A stretch of DNA of 58,628 bases from an uncultured Pseudomonadota bacterium (GCA_903861005.1 CAIOSP010000215.1:1-58628), one strand, 5' to 3'. Shown: positions 34,362-43,553, counted from the stretch's first letter. Translations and numbers: made by a program. Notes: generated from the letters alone by a model not told the origin.

Positions 34362-34900
34362 GGAGTGGCGAGCGCGAGCGGGTACGAGAGCGCGATGAGC
34401 GGGCCGAACGGCATGTAGGTGGGCTCGGGGCGCTCACCCATGTCGCGGCCCAGGAAGCCGCCGATGGTCCAGCGCAGCGCCGCGGCGAAGTTCCCCCAGC
34501 GGCCGCGCACCGTGATCGTGATGATGGCGTACGGGAACAGCAGCAGGTAGCGCCACGCCGTCATCTCCAACATCAGGCGCAGCCCCAGCATCGCCGAGAT
34601 GCCCATCATCAGCTTGGCGTCGCCCGCGCCTTCGAGCTTCATCAGGTAGAACGCAAAGTGCAGCGCGAAGGCCACGACAGCGCAAAACATCGCGAACGCG
34701 ACACCCCTCCAGCCGGCCTCCGTTGCCGCCGCGCCGGTCACCCAACTGGCCTCGGTCGCCCACACGCCGTTGAGGACGATGGCCACCAGCAGGAGCGGGC
34801 CGGTCATCCAGTTGGGGATCCGGTTCTTCCACGCGTCGAAGACCGCCGCGATGATGAGGGCGAACCCGACAATGGCGACCTTGACTTGCTCGTGGTCGAT
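34337..34900 (-). CDS. Prepilin peptidase of the CpaA/TadV type (A24 family)
   Basis: The family motif FDAWKNRIPNW lies upstream of the first ATG (34807), so the gene must begin further up. No ATG, GTG or TTG exists in frame before the stop codon above it. The best start is ATC at 34898-34900, with GGAGG exactly 5 bases before it; CTG codons slightly upstream are alternatives. The 187-residue membrane protein keeps both aspartates of aspartic prepilin peptidases: D in FDAWKNRIPN and D in EGAGDAKLMMG (GxGD). It would process type IV or Flp prepilins. No pilin gene is in this window. Confidence 0.75.
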   Translation of the reverse strand: MDHEQVKVAIVGFALIIAAVFDAWKNRIPNWMTGPLLLVAIVLNGVWATEASWVTGAAATEAGWRGVAFAMFCAVVAFALHFAFYLMKLEGAGDAKLMMGISAMLGLRLMLEMTAWRYLLLFPYAIITITVRGRWGNFAAALRWTIGGFLGRDMGERPEPTYMPFGPLIALSYPLALATPWLDYFAK

Positions 34901-35006
34901 AGGAGCCTCCAGCAGGGATCCGACATGTCACACCTGAATCCAGGTGGGACCAGTGGCGTCCCCGGTGCTATACCCAGGCGGCCGCTGGCGCGACCAGGGA
35001 GTCCTC

Positions 35007-36641
35007 GTGGGCCGCAACGAGACCAAGAGACTCGGCAAGTACATGGTGCTCGAACGCGTGGCCGAAGGCCCGCTGACCGAGGTCCTACGTGCACGCCTGG
35101 ACGGAATCGCTGGCTTTTCCAGGATCTTCGCCATCAAGCGGCTGCGCCCGGAGATCGCGCGCCACGCCGACGCGCAGGCTTTGGTGGAGGCGCGCGCGCG
35201 TGAAGCGGCCGTGCTGTCGCACGGAAACATCGTCCAGCTGCTCGATCTTTCTCGCGAGAACGGCGTCCCGTACGTCGTGCTGGAGTGGGTCGACGGCTGG
35301 AGCCTGACCACCCTGCTCGCCCGCGCGGACGAGCTGTCGGTCACCCTACCGATCGGTCACGCCACCTGGATCGGCCTGCAGGTGCTCAAGGCGCTGGAGT
35401 ACGCGCACCATCGCGAGATCGTGCGCGACGGCGCGCCGGTGGTGCTGCGCATGGTGCACGGCGCGGTCGGCACGGACGACGTGCTGATCAGCCGCGGCGG
35501 CGAGGTGAAGGTCACCGACTTTGGCCTGGCGCGCGCCACGGATGAGGTCTCCAAGCTCGACCCGACGTTGATCCCCGCGCGCCCGGAGCGCCGCGCGCCT
35601 GAGCTCGCCACGTCCGGTGAGCCGACCATCGCGTCGGACCTGTGGGGCGCCGCGCGCGTCGTTCGCGCCTGTCTGGTCAGCACGGTGCTGGACGACCTGC
35701 CGTTCGAGCCCCTCCAAGAGCTGCGCCCGGACGTTCCGGAAGCGCTCGCCAAGACGCTCGACGCCGCGCTGTCCGTCGACCCGGCCGACCGCCCCGCGAA
35801 CGCGACCGAGATGAAGGACGCGTTCACCGACCTGCTGCATGACCTGGGCGACGTCACCGACGCCGACACCCTCATCCGCTGGATCACCGACGCCGGCCTG
35901 CCGCCGGTGCCGCCGATCGCCGACGACCTCCCGGACGCCGACCTCCCCTTGTTCGAGCAGACCGACGAGTCCGCCCCGGGGGCCCGCGGCGCCGAAGACG
36001 AGAACACGTCGCCGGTCAGCATGGACGAGCACATCATCCTCGACGAGGACGCGCGCACCCAGGTGCAGTCCGCCGTGCGCCCGGACGGCAAGCCGGCCGC
36101 CAAGTCCACCTGGGAGGAGAACGGCGCCACCCAGGTCAACCCGGAGCTGGCCCGCAAGCTCTCCGAGATGCGCGAGCAGCGCGGCGTGGGCTTTGAAGGC
36201 GCGGCGGATGCCACCCGCATGCGCAACACCCCCGGCGACGTCGACCTGGGTCAGCCCGACGACGCCCCGCCCTCGCAGGCCGCGTGGCGCAGCGGCGTGT
36301 GGGCCGGCGTGGTCACCCTGTGCGTGGGCGTGCTGCTCGGCGGCGTGGGCGCCGCGCTCTGGGGCCGCGCCGCCGGCATCACCGTGAACGACCCCATGCT
36401 CGACGTGCGCACCGCGCCGGAAGTGCAGATGACCGTCACCGTGGACGGCAACACCATTCAGGGCCCCACCACCCTCACGCCGGGCGCGCACCAGCTGCGC
36501 GTCGACGTCGCGGGGGCCGCGCCGTGGCTGGTCGACCTCACGCTCCAGGCTGGCGAGTACCGGCTGATGATGGTCGAGGCGAACCGCGTCACCGTCACGC
36601 CGCCCACCCCGACCGACGCCGCCGCGCCGAGCCCGCAATGA
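35007..36641 (+). CDS. Ser/Thr pseudokinase with membrane helix and PEGA-like domain
   Basis: GTG 35007 has AGGGAG 5 bases upstream; 544 residues. A kinase fold covers about 10-285: FAIK with Lys44, hinge VVLEWVDG, DFG at 171-173. The glycine loop is degenerate (VAEGPLTEV), and the catalytic HRDLKPxN is replaced by HGAVGTDDV (151-159), lacking the catalytic Asp. It is therefore probably inactive and may act as a scaffold or ATP sensor. A charged linker with TQV/ATR-rich segments of possible phospho-acceptor character leads to a helix near 430-455. An extracytoplasmic PEGA-like beta domain (VTVDGNTIQGPTTLTPGAHQLRVDV) follows. It lies 34 bp before the prenyltransferase gene. Confidence 0.82.
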   Translation: MGRNETKRLGKYMVLERVAEGPLTEVLRARLDGIAGFSRIFAIKRLRPEIARHADAQALVEARAREAAVLSHGNIVQLLDLSRENGVPYVVLEWVDGWSLTTLLARADELSVTLPIGHATWIGLQVLKALEYAHHREIVRDGAPVVLRMVHGAVGTDDVLISRGGEVKVTDFGLARATDEVSKLDPTLIPARPERRAPELATSGEPTIASDLWGAARVVRACLVSTVLDDLPFEPLQELRPDVPEALAKTLDAALSVDPADRPANATEMKDAFTDLLHDLGDVTDADTLIRWITDAGLPPVPPIADDLPDADLPLFEQTDESAPGARGAEDENTSPVSMDEHIILDEDARTQVQSAVRPDGKPAAKSTWEENGATQVNPELARKLSEMREQRGVGFEGAADATRMRNTPGDVDLGQPDDAPPSQAAWRSGVWAGVVTLCVGVLLGGVGAALWGRAAGITVNDPMLDVRTAPEVQMTVTVDGNTIQGPTTLTPGAHQLRVDVAGAAPWLVDLTLQAGEYRLMMVEANRVTVTPPTPTDAAAPSPQ

Positions 36642-36675
36642 CGTCCGCGCCCGGCCGCCGATGACTGGAGGAGAC

Positions 36676-37611
36676 GTGCCCTCGTCGTCGCCCGCGCCCA
36701 CGCGCACCCCCGCCTCCATCGTGGTGGCGGCGTTCAAGCAGCTGCGCGCCCGCCAGTGGTCCAAGAACGCGCTGCTGTTCGCTGCGCTGATCTTCTCTGG
36801 CCAGTTCACCGTGCCCGAGTCGGTGGTGAACGCCGTCGCCGCGTTCGTGTCGTTCAGCCTGCTGGCGTCCGCAGGCTACGTGTTCAACGACTACCTGGAC
36901 CGCGCTGCGGACCGCAACCACCCCAAGAAGCGCTTCCGCCCCATCGCGTCCGGCGCGCTGCCTGAGGGCCTGGCGATCGTGCTGATGATCGCGCTGTTGG
37001 TCGCCGGCGTGCTGATCGCGCAGTGGATCGGCGGGCTGTTCGTGTTCGCGGCGCTGGCCTACCTGCTGACCACGCTCGCCTACAGCTTCTTCTTCAAGCA
37101 CATCGTCATCCTTGACGTGATGGTGCTGGCGTCCTGCTACGTGTGGCGCGTCGTCGGCGGCGCGCTCGCCATCACCGTGCACGTCAGCGCGTGGCTGTTC
37201 CTGTGCACCGCGTTCTTGGCGCTGTTCATCGGCTTCAACAAGCGCCGCGCCGAGCTCCGTGAGCTGGGCGACAAGGCCGGCACCCGCAAGAGCCTTGTGC
37301 AGTACAACGGGCGCATGCTGGAAGAATTCCAGAGCATCACCACCGCGAACACCATCGTGTCCTACGCGCTGTACACGGTGCTCGGCGCGCAGACGCCGTG
37401 GATGGCGCTGACCATCCCGTTCGTGCTGTACGCGGTGTTCCGCTACGTGTTCCTGGTCGAGCAGAACGGCGAGGGCGCCGCGCCCGACGAGACGCTGCTG
37501 ACCGACCTCCCGATCCTCGCCACCGCGGTGCTGTACGCGCTGACAGCGGTGACGGTGATCTTGCTGGACCGCAGCGGGATGCTGGCGAACATCCTGCCGC
37601 AGATGCCCTAG
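36676..37611 (+). CDS. UbiA-type prenyltransferase, decaprenyl-phosphate phosphoribosyltransferase-like
   Basis: GTG 36676 is preferred because GGAGGA sits just upstream; ATG 36661 has no ribosome site. The 311-residue membrane protein has about eight helices and the UbiA Asp-rich motif NDYLDRAADRNHPKK followed by RPIASGALPE, which is closest to the DPPR-synthase subgroup. Those enzymes transfer phosphoribose to polyprenyl phosphate, a step toward arabinose-containing envelope glycans. The second motif (KRRAELRELGD) also fits that subgroup. The following intergenic region is unremarkable. Exact substrate is inferred by motif resemblance only. Confidence 0.85.
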   Translation: MPSSSPAPTRTPASIVVAAFKQLRARQWSKNALLFAALIFSGQFTVPESVVNAVAAFVSFSLLASAGYVFNDYLDRAADRNHPKKRFRPIASGALPEGLAIVLMIALLVAGVLIAQWIGGLFVFAALAYLLTTLAYSFFFKHIVILDVMVLASCYVWRVVGGALAITVHVSAWLFLCTAFLALFIGFNKRRAELRELGDKAGTRKSLVQYNGRMLEEFQSITTANTIVSYALYTVLGAQTPWMALTIPFVLYAVFRYVFLVEQNGEGAAPDETLLTDLPILATAVLYALTAVTVILLDRSGMLANILPQMP

Positions 37612-37736
37612 GCGGCGCCGATCCCGCGTCGCGCGTGCTGACGTGCGCTGACGCTGGCTGACTCGATCGGGACAGCGCCGCGCGAGGACGCGTCGTACGT
37701 CCGAGGCAGGGCATGTGGCCCGTCTTGGAGAAGCCG

Positions 37737-38861
37737 ATGCGAGCTCCGTTGATCTGGACCGGTCGATCTGCACCGTCTGCGCTGGTGTGTGCGTGGCTGT
37801 CGCTGTCGTGCGCCGACGGCGGCAGGGACGGCACGTCCGACACAACCACCGACTCGGACGCGGCCGCTGCCGCAGCCGACTTCCTCGGCGCGTTCGACGC
37901 CGACGGCCTGGTCGCGCCGATCACCGAGGAAACGTGCACGCTGTCCTCGGGTGTGGAGACGACCTGCTGGCGCGTCGAGCTTCAGGGCGCGCCCAGCGAC
38001 CACGAGGTGGGCCCGTTCTGCCCGCGCTCGATCGACGACGGCGCGGAGTCGGCGGGCATCTGGATCGAGTCGGGCGACGTGTACGACGTGGACGGCGCCT
38101 TCATCGTCGGCCTGGCCGACCTCTACAACGACCCCGAGTGGCAGCTCTACGACGAGGTCACCGGCCTGGTGAACGTCACCGACTCCGAGGCGTCGTGCAG
38201 CGCCGCGGCGCGACCGGACGTCGACCCGCAGTACAACAACTACTGCGTCGAGTGCTCGCTGGACTACGTCGACGGCGGCGTCGCCACCACGGTGCTCATC
38301 CCCAAGGTGCCCGTGCCGATCGACACGCCGCTGGAGATCGGCGGCGCCGCGCTGGTGGGCGTCGCGCTCAACGGCGTCGCGTTTGACCCGCCCGCGCCGG
38401 TGCAGGCGATCCTGGGCGCGCACACCATCGCCGCGTTCGACGACTGTGGCGGCCACGTGAACCTGATCGCCGGCTACCACTACCACGCGGCCACCGGCTG
38501 CTCGAAGGAGGTGGCGAGCGACGACGGTCACGCCGCGTTGATCGGCTACGCGCTCGACGGCTACGCGATCACCGCGCGGGTCAACGAGGACGGCGAGGAG
38601 CCCGCCGATCTGGACGAGTGCCGCGGTCACACTGACGCCGTGCGCGGGTACCACTACCATGCGGCCTACGCCGGAGAGAACCTGTTTGTGGGCTGCTTCC
38701 ACGGCGACATCGCCGCGTCTGAGGCGGGCGGCGGAGGCCCGGGCGGCGGTGGACAGCCGCCAGTCGCCGACTGCGCGCCCGGCCAGACGTCCATGTGCTG
38801 CGGCGACGGCGTGTGCGACGGGCCAGAGACCGCGGACAACTGCGCGGCGGACTGCGGATGA
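37737..38861 (+). CDS. YHYH-domain lipoprotein
   Basis: ATG 37737 with GGAG upstream gives 374 residues, a lipoprotein signal (LVCAWLSLSC, Cys25) and a Thr/Ser/Asp linker. The main domain contains paired GYHYHA motifs (about residues 246 and 303) with LIGYALDGYAI between them, the hallmark of the YHYH family. Histidines and Cys (DDCGGHVNL, GCSKE) suggest metal binding. A Gly-rich stretch leads to a C-terminal Cys knot (CCGDGVCDGPETADNCAADCG) like the DVC-type repeats in many surface lipoproteins. It overlaps the next small gene by 4 bases (ATGA). Function of the family is not established. Confidence 0.85.
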   Translation: MRAPLIWTGRSAPSALVCAWLSLSCADGGRDGTSDTTTDSDAAAAAADFLGAFDADGLVAPITEETCTLSSGVETTCWRVELQGAPSDHEVGPFCPRSIDDGAESAGIWIESGDVYDVDGAFIVGLADLYNDPEWQLYDEVTGLVNVTDSEASCSAAARPDVDPQYNNYCVECSLDYVDGGVATTVLIPKVPVPIDTPLEIGGAALVGVALNGVAFDPPAPVQAILGAHTIAAFDDCGGHVNLIAGYHYHAATGCSKEVASDDGHAALIGYALDGYAITARVNEDGEEPADLDECRGHTDAVRGYHYHAAYAGENLFVGCFHGDIAASEAGGGGPGGGGQPPVADCAPGQTSMCCGDGVCDGPETADNCAADCG

Positions 38862-39178
38862 GGCGCGCCATCCCGGCGATTTTGCTGTGCGTCAGCCTCG
38901 CGGCGCAGGCGCACGAGGGCCACACCGACCGCGCCCCGTGGGACGCGTGCGCGGCCAGCACGCTCGGCGCGACGTGCGGGTGGGAGACGGCGCAGCATGA
39001 GCGGCATCAGGGGACGTGCAGGCAGATCGGCGGCGCGCTGATGTGCGTGCGGAACAAGCCGGTGCTGCACGCGGCCCACGCGACCCTGCCCGGCTGGAAC
39101 GCATGGGCGAGCGCGGGCGCGCTGAGCCTCGCAGCGATCGGTGCGGCGGTCGGGCTCCGGCGGACCGCGACGGCCTGA
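38858..39178 (+). CDS. Small His/Cys-rich exported membrane protein
   Basis: 106 residues starting on the ATGA overlap with the YHYH gene. It has a signal peptide ending LAAQAHEGH, so a His-containing N terminus (HEGH) would be exposed after cleavage. Four Cys follow in CAAS-x-CGWE and C-x-C spaced segments, and a C-terminal helix (ALSLAAIGAAVGL) precedes a basic tail. The coupling suggests work alongside the YHYH lipoprotein, possibly in metal binding; this is inference. No family recognised. Confidence 0.7.
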   Translation: MRRAIPAILLCVSLAAQAHEGHTDRAPWDACAASTLGATCGWETAQHERHQGTCRQIGGALMCVRNKPVLHAAHATLPGWNAWASAGALSLAAIGAAVGLRRTATA

Positions 39179-39314
39179 GCGGCGACGTGCGCGGGGTGGG
39201 GTCCGTCCTGCGATTGGACCGGTCCTTGCCGGATCCACCACCTCGGCGCGCGCGATTTCGACCCGATCGGCCGAGACCCCGTTAAGGGGACCGTTGGACT
39301 GCCCAGGACCGCCC

Positions 39315-41867
39315 GTGCTCCACCGTTGGTTCATCGCGTTCGCCTTGATCGCCGCGCCTGCGCGGGCCGAGGGCCCGTCGCCGACGGTGTACGATCGCGC
39401 GGTCTACCTGGTGACGCAGGTCTACATGGGCCTGGACGACGTGACGCCGCAGGACCTGCTGGCGCACGCCGCGGACGAGCTGGCCGACAAGCTCGACTGG
39501 CTGGTTGTGGAGCGCACGGCCGACGGCGTGGTGCACCTGTCGCACGGCCTGAAGGGCCCGATCGGCGCGGTGTCGGTGACCACGTGGGGTGATCTGCCCG
39601 GTCGGATGGCCGCGCTTGAGTCGATCATCCGCAACGCAGGCTACCCTCTGCACGACGCGGACCTGCCCAACACCATCCTCACCGGCGCGTCCAAGGCGCT
39701 CGACCGCTACAGCCGCGTGCTGGCGGGCGAGAAGCTGGAGGACTTCGACACGCAGCTGTCGGGCACGCTGGTGGGCATCGGCGCCACGCTGGGCAGCGAC
39801 GAGAGCCGCCTCACCGTGCGCGAGCTGACCCACGGCGGCCCGGCCGAGGGCGGCGGGCTGCGCGTGGGCGACGTGATCGAGCGCATCGACGGCGTGAGCA
39901 CGGTGAACATGCCGGTGTCCGAGGCGTCCCGGCGCGTGCGCGGCGCGGTTGACACCACCGTCGCGCTCGACGTGCTGCGCGAGTCGCGCGCGGTGAACGG
40001 CCCCGGCCGCACCGAGCGCCTGTCGATCAAGCTGACCCGCGCGAACATCGTCGTGTCCAACGTCACGTCGGCGGTGCTTCCCGGTGACGTCGCGTACCTG
40101 GCGATCGACCACGTCAGCCAGAAGACCGTCTACAACCTGCGCCGCGCCATGGCGGACCTGTCGGCGATCGGTGCGCTGTCACGCGGGATCGTGCTCGACC
40201 TGCGCGGGAACACCGGCGGCTCCATGAAGGAGTCGGCGGGCGTGGTCGACCAGTTCGTGAAGTCGGGCCTGCTACTGCTGACGGTCGGCCGCCACGGCGC
40301 GCCGGTGGAGAACCTCACCAGCCGGATTGACGCGCACGACGGCGACGACGAGCCCAACGTGCCGCTGGTGGTGCTGGTCGACGAGCGCACCGCGTCGGGT
40401 GCGGAGATCATCTCCGGCGGCCTGCTGGAGCACGCCCGCGCCGTGCTCGTGGGGCAGCGCACGTTTGGGAAGGGCCAGGTCCAGAAGATCTACGACCTGG
40501 ACCCGAGCCAGCGCTTCAAGATCACCGTCGCCGAGTACGTCCTGGCCAACGACCGCCACGTGATCGGCAACGGGATCATCCCCGACGTCACCGTGGGCGA
40601 CATCAGCTTGGGCGCGCACGGCGCGCGCTACGGCGCCGGGTGGAACCTGGACCGCGAGTCGGTCGCCTGGGACGACGTGCTGCCCAACGTGCACGAGGGC
40701 ACCGACTGGCGCGATCGGCAGTCGCCCGAGGTGGACCTGGCCAAGGAGCTGGCCCGCCGCGCCGTGCTCAGCGCCAAGGACGGCACGCGCGAGCAGACCT
40801 TGATCGCCCTGCGCGCCGCCGCCGCGGACCTGCGCGCCGACCAGCTCGCACACCTGACGGACGCCTACGCCGCGCACGACATCGACTGGTCGCCCGCGGA
40901 CGCGCCCGGCCCGGTGCCCGAGGCCACCGCCACCGTCGACGTGTCGCCCGACCCCACCGACGCCAACCGGCGCATCGTGCATGTGTCGGTCACCAACCAG
41001 GGCAAGAGCGCGCTGCGTCGCACGCTGGTGCGGCTCACCTGCCCCACCTTCCTGCCGTGGGATGATCTGGTGGTGCCGATCGGCCTGATGGGCCCAGGCG
41101 CCACGGGCGAAGGCAGCGTGAAGATCGAGCTGGGCCCAGGCCTGCGCCCGCGCGAGGATCTGGTCGGCATCGAGCTGCGCGCCGACGGCCGCCCCGCGCT
41201 GGCCCTGCCCGAGCAGGCCGTCACCGCCGCGTCGGCGCCCACGCCCCGCCTGGTCGCGCGCGCGCGCCTCACGGGCACGGGCACCGAGCGCAGCGCACAC
41301 GTCACCGTCCGCAACCTCGACGACGTCGGCCTGAACCTGGTCGAGGCGTCCTTCGTCTGGACCGACAACGCGTCGATCGAGCTGATCGACCGCGCGCGGA
41401 GCGTGCCGACGATCGCGCCACGCGCTGAGGCGTCGTTCGACCTGGGCGTGCGCGTGCTCGGCATGGCCCCGCCTGCGCTGCCGCTGGAGCTGCGCCTGGA
41501 CGCGGCCGGCTACAACACCGTGCTCGACTGGGACATGCCCGTGCCGACCAACGGCCAGGACGTCGTGCTGCAGGCCCCGCACATCGACACGTCGGCGCAC
41601 GCCACGTCCGCGCCGGTCGGCGCGTACACCCTGCCCGTCACGATCACCGACGACCGCGACGTGACGTCGGTGGTGGTGATCGCCAACGGCCACAAGGTGC
41701 TCTACGACCCGGGCGGCGTGGCGAACATGGCCCTGCGCGCGCCCATGCGCCTGGACACCGGCTCGAACCGGATCTTGGTGCGCGCGGTGGACGACCAAGG
41801 GCTGGTCAGCGAAGCGTACCTGACGGTGCTGGGCTTGGGCGGCGAGGGCGTGAGCGCGGGCGAGTAG
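39315..41867 (+). CDS. S41 carboxyl-terminal processing protease with extra C-terminal domains
   Basis: GTG 39315 begins an 850-residue exported protein (signal FIAFALIAAPARA). It has the helical N-terminal part of Ctp proteases (ALDRYSRVLAGEKL), a PDZ domain (about 140-215; GPAEGGGLRVGDVIERIDGV) and the S41 core with catalytic Ser361 in RTASGAEI and Lys386 in TFGKGQVQ. After about residue 450 come some 400 more residues that typical CtpA lacks. They have repeating beta-sandwich character (ATVDVSPDPTDANRR, ARLTGTGTERSAHVTVRNLDD, VVVIANGHKVLYDPGG), perhaps for substrate or envelope binding. The stop abuts the convergent DMT gene. Confidence 0.9.
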   Translation: MLHRWFIAFALIAAPARAEGPSPTVYDRAVYLVTQVYMGLDDVTPQDLLAHAADELADKLDWLVVERTADGVVHLSHGLKGPIGAVSVTTWGDLPGRMAALESIIRNAGYPLHDADLPNTILTGASKALDRYSRVLAGEKLEDFDTQLSGTLVGIGATLGSDESRLTVRELTHGGPAEGGGLRVGDVIERIDGVSTVNMPVSEASRRVRGAVDTTVALDVLRESRAVNGPGRTERLSIKLTRANIVVSNVTSAVLPGDVAYLAIDHVSQKTVYNLRRAMADLSAIGALSRGIVLDLRGNTGGSMKESAGVVDQFVKSGLLLLTVGRHGAPVENLTSRIDAHDGDDEPNVPLVVLVDERTASGAEIISGGLLEHARAVLVGQRTFGKGQVQKIYDLDPSQRFKITVAEYVLANDRHVIGNGIIPDVTVGDISLGAHGARYGAGWNLDRESVAWDDVLPNVHEGTDWRDRQSPEVDLAKELARRAVLSAKDGTREQTLIALRAAAADLRADQLAHLTDAYAAHDIDWSPADAPGPVPEATATVDVSPDPTDANRRIVHVSVTNQGKSALRRTLVRLTCPTFLPWDDLVVPIGLMGPGATGEGSVKIELGPGLRPREDLVGIELRADGRPALALPEQAVTAASAPTPRLVARARLTGTGTERSAHVTVRNLDDVGLNLVEASFVWTDNASIELIDRARSVPTIAPRAEASFDLGVRVLGMAPPALPLELRLDAAGYNTVLDWDMPVPTNGQDVVLQAPHIDTSAHATSAPVGAYTLPVTITDDRDVTSVVVIANGHKVLYDPGGVANMALRAPMRLDTGSNRILVRAVDDQGLVSEAYLTVLGLGGEGVSAGE

Positions 41868-42776
41868 CTACCGCCTGTCCCGCGCGACCGTCACCACGCC
41901 CGCCACCACCAGCGCCGCGCCCCCGATCTGCGTCACGCCGATCGGGTCGTGCAGGATCGCCCAGCCGAGCGCGATGGTGATCACCGGGCCCAGCGTCCCG
42001 ATCATCGACACGTGCGACGCACCCAGCCTGCGGATCGCCTCCGACACCCACCACGCCGGCAGCACCGTGCAGAACAGCGCCATCGCCAGCGACAGCGCGT
42101 AGACCTGCCAGGGCAGCGCCAGCGCCGACAGCGGGTGCGTGACGGCGAACTGCGTCAGGCAGCACACCGCCGCGACGGACGTGGCGGTGGACGTCACGCG
42201 CGCCGAGCCCAGGCGGACGACGATCTCGCCGTTGCCCATCAAGTAGATGGCGTAGGACAGCGACGCGCCGAGCACCAAGAGCACGCCGCGCGTCACCTCG
42301 TTCGCCTCTCCGAACGTGCGCAGGTCGTGCGACATCGCGAGCAGGATGCCGGACGTGCACAGCAGGAGCGCCATGATGATCCGCGCGCGGATCGGCTTTC
42401 GCAGCACGATCGTCGACAGCAGCACGACCAGCGCCGGGTACGAGAACAGGACGATGCGCTCGAGCGACGCCGAGATGTGCTGAAGGCCCGCAAAGTCGAG
42501 GATGCTCGCCAGGTAGTAGCCGAAGAAGCCGAGCGCGAGCAGCTGGCCTACGTCTCGGCCGGTCCACGGCGCGGGGCGTCGGCGCGAGTCCGTGAAGCCC
42601 AGCACCAGGAAGAACGGGAGCGCGAAGCCCATGCGCAGCGCGAGCAGCGTCACCGCGTCGACGCCGTACGGGTAGGCGAGCTTGACCAGCACCGCCTTGA
42701 ACGAGAAGCCGACCGCGCTCATCACCGCGAGCAGCACGCCGACGCCGCGGCCGTCGCTCTCGGACGACGCGCTCAT
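41868..42776 (-). CDS. EamA/DMT-family membrane transporter
   Basis: 302 residues with ten hydrophobic helices arranged as two EamA halves (LLAVMSAVGFSFKAVLVKLAY and GVLLVLGASLSYAIYLMGNGEIV), typical of drug/metabolite exporters. The second half carries MALFCTVLPAWWVSEAIRRLGASHVSMIGTLGPVITI, a strong family block. The start overlaps the tlyA end by 4 bases, so it is the last gene of the long minus-strand operon. The stop directly abuts the S41 protease stop with no base between. The substrate is unknown. Confidence 0.9.
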   Translation of the reverse strand: MSASSESDGRGVGVLLAVMSAVGFSFKAVLVKLAYPYGVDAVTLLALRMGFALPFFLVLGFTDSRRRPAPWTGRDVGQLLALGFFGYYLASILDFAGLQHISASLERIVLFSYPALVVLLSTIVLRKPIRARIIMALLLCTSGILLAMSHDLRTFGEANEVTRGVLLVLGASLSYAIYLMGNGEIVVRLGSARVTSTATSVAAVCCLTQFAVTHPLSALALPWQVYALSLAMALFCTVLPAWWVSEAIRRLGASHVSMIGTLGPVITIALGWAILHDPIGVTQIGGAALVVAGVVTVARDRR

Positions 42777-43522
42777 GGCGCGCGCGACACGAGGCGGAGG
42801 TGGAGGAAGTGCTCGACGTTGCCCGCCTTGGCGCCGGGCACCGTGCTGTCCATCGAGCCCAGCACCGCAAAGCCCGCGGCGATGGCGTCGGACGAGACGC
42901 GGGCGATCGCGCGATCGCGGTCGTCGCCGGACTTCACCAGGCCGCCCTTGCCGACGCTGTCGCGACCGACCTCGAACTGCGGCTTCACCAGGACCACCGC
43001 CTCGCCGCCCAGCCGCAGCAGCGACGCCATGCTGGGCAGAATCAGCGCCAGCGAGATGAACGACAGGTCTCCCACCAGCAGGTCGACCAGCTCAGGCAGC
43101 GGGTCCATGGCGCGCGCGTTCACGCCCTCCATGTTCACCACCCGCGGGTCGGTGCGCAGCTTCCACGCGAGCTGACCGCGGCCCACGTCGATCGCGTAGA
43201 CCTTGATGGCGCCGCGCTCGATCAGCACCTCGGTGAAGCCGCCGGTCGACGCGCCCAGGTCGGCCGCGACCTTGCCGCTGGGGTCGACACCAAACGGCCC
43301 AAGCACGCCCAGCAGCTTGAGCGCGCCGCGGCCCACCCAGGCGTAGTCGCCGGAGACCACGGTGACGCCTTGCTCGGGCCGCACCTGCATGGCGAGCTTG
43401 GTCGCGGGCAGGCCGTCGACCCGCACCACTCCCTGCTCGATCAGCTCGCGCGCGCGCTGGCGCGAGGCGGCCAGGCCCTCGTGCACCAGGCGCGCGTCCA
43501 AGCGGACGAACGTGGGGCTCAT
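42773..43522 (-). CDS. tlyA: TlyA-family rRNA 2'-O-methyltransferase (S4 plus FtsJ-like)
   Basis: 249 residues: an N-terminal S4 RNA-binding domain (RLDARLVHEGLAASRQRARELIEQGVVRVDG) and an FtsJ-like methyltransferase with SAM motif AADLGASTGGFTEVLIERGA, DVGRGQLAWKLR, and GDLSFISL. TlyA proteins methylate 16S/23S rRNA (often annotated as haemolysin) and in some bacteria determine capreomycin sensitivity. The position 31 bp after ispA and the overlap with the DMT gene fit a common arrangement in which tlyA follows ispA. Confidence 0.95.
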   Translation of the reverse strand: MSPTFVRLDARLVHEGLAASRQRARELIEQGVVRVDGLPATKLAMQVRPEQGVTVVSGDYAWVGRGALKLLGVLGPFGVDPSGKVAADLGASTGGFTEVLIERGAIKVYAIDVGRGQLAWKLRTDPRVVNMEGVNARAMDPLPELVDLLVGDLSFISLALILPSMASLLRLGGEAVVLVKPQFEVGRDSVGKGGLVKSGDDRDRAIARVSSDAIAAGFAVLGSMDSTVPGAKAGNVEHFLHLRLVSRAP

Positions 43523-43553
43523 GCGGCCACGGTGGGGGTGTGGGCCACGGGCC

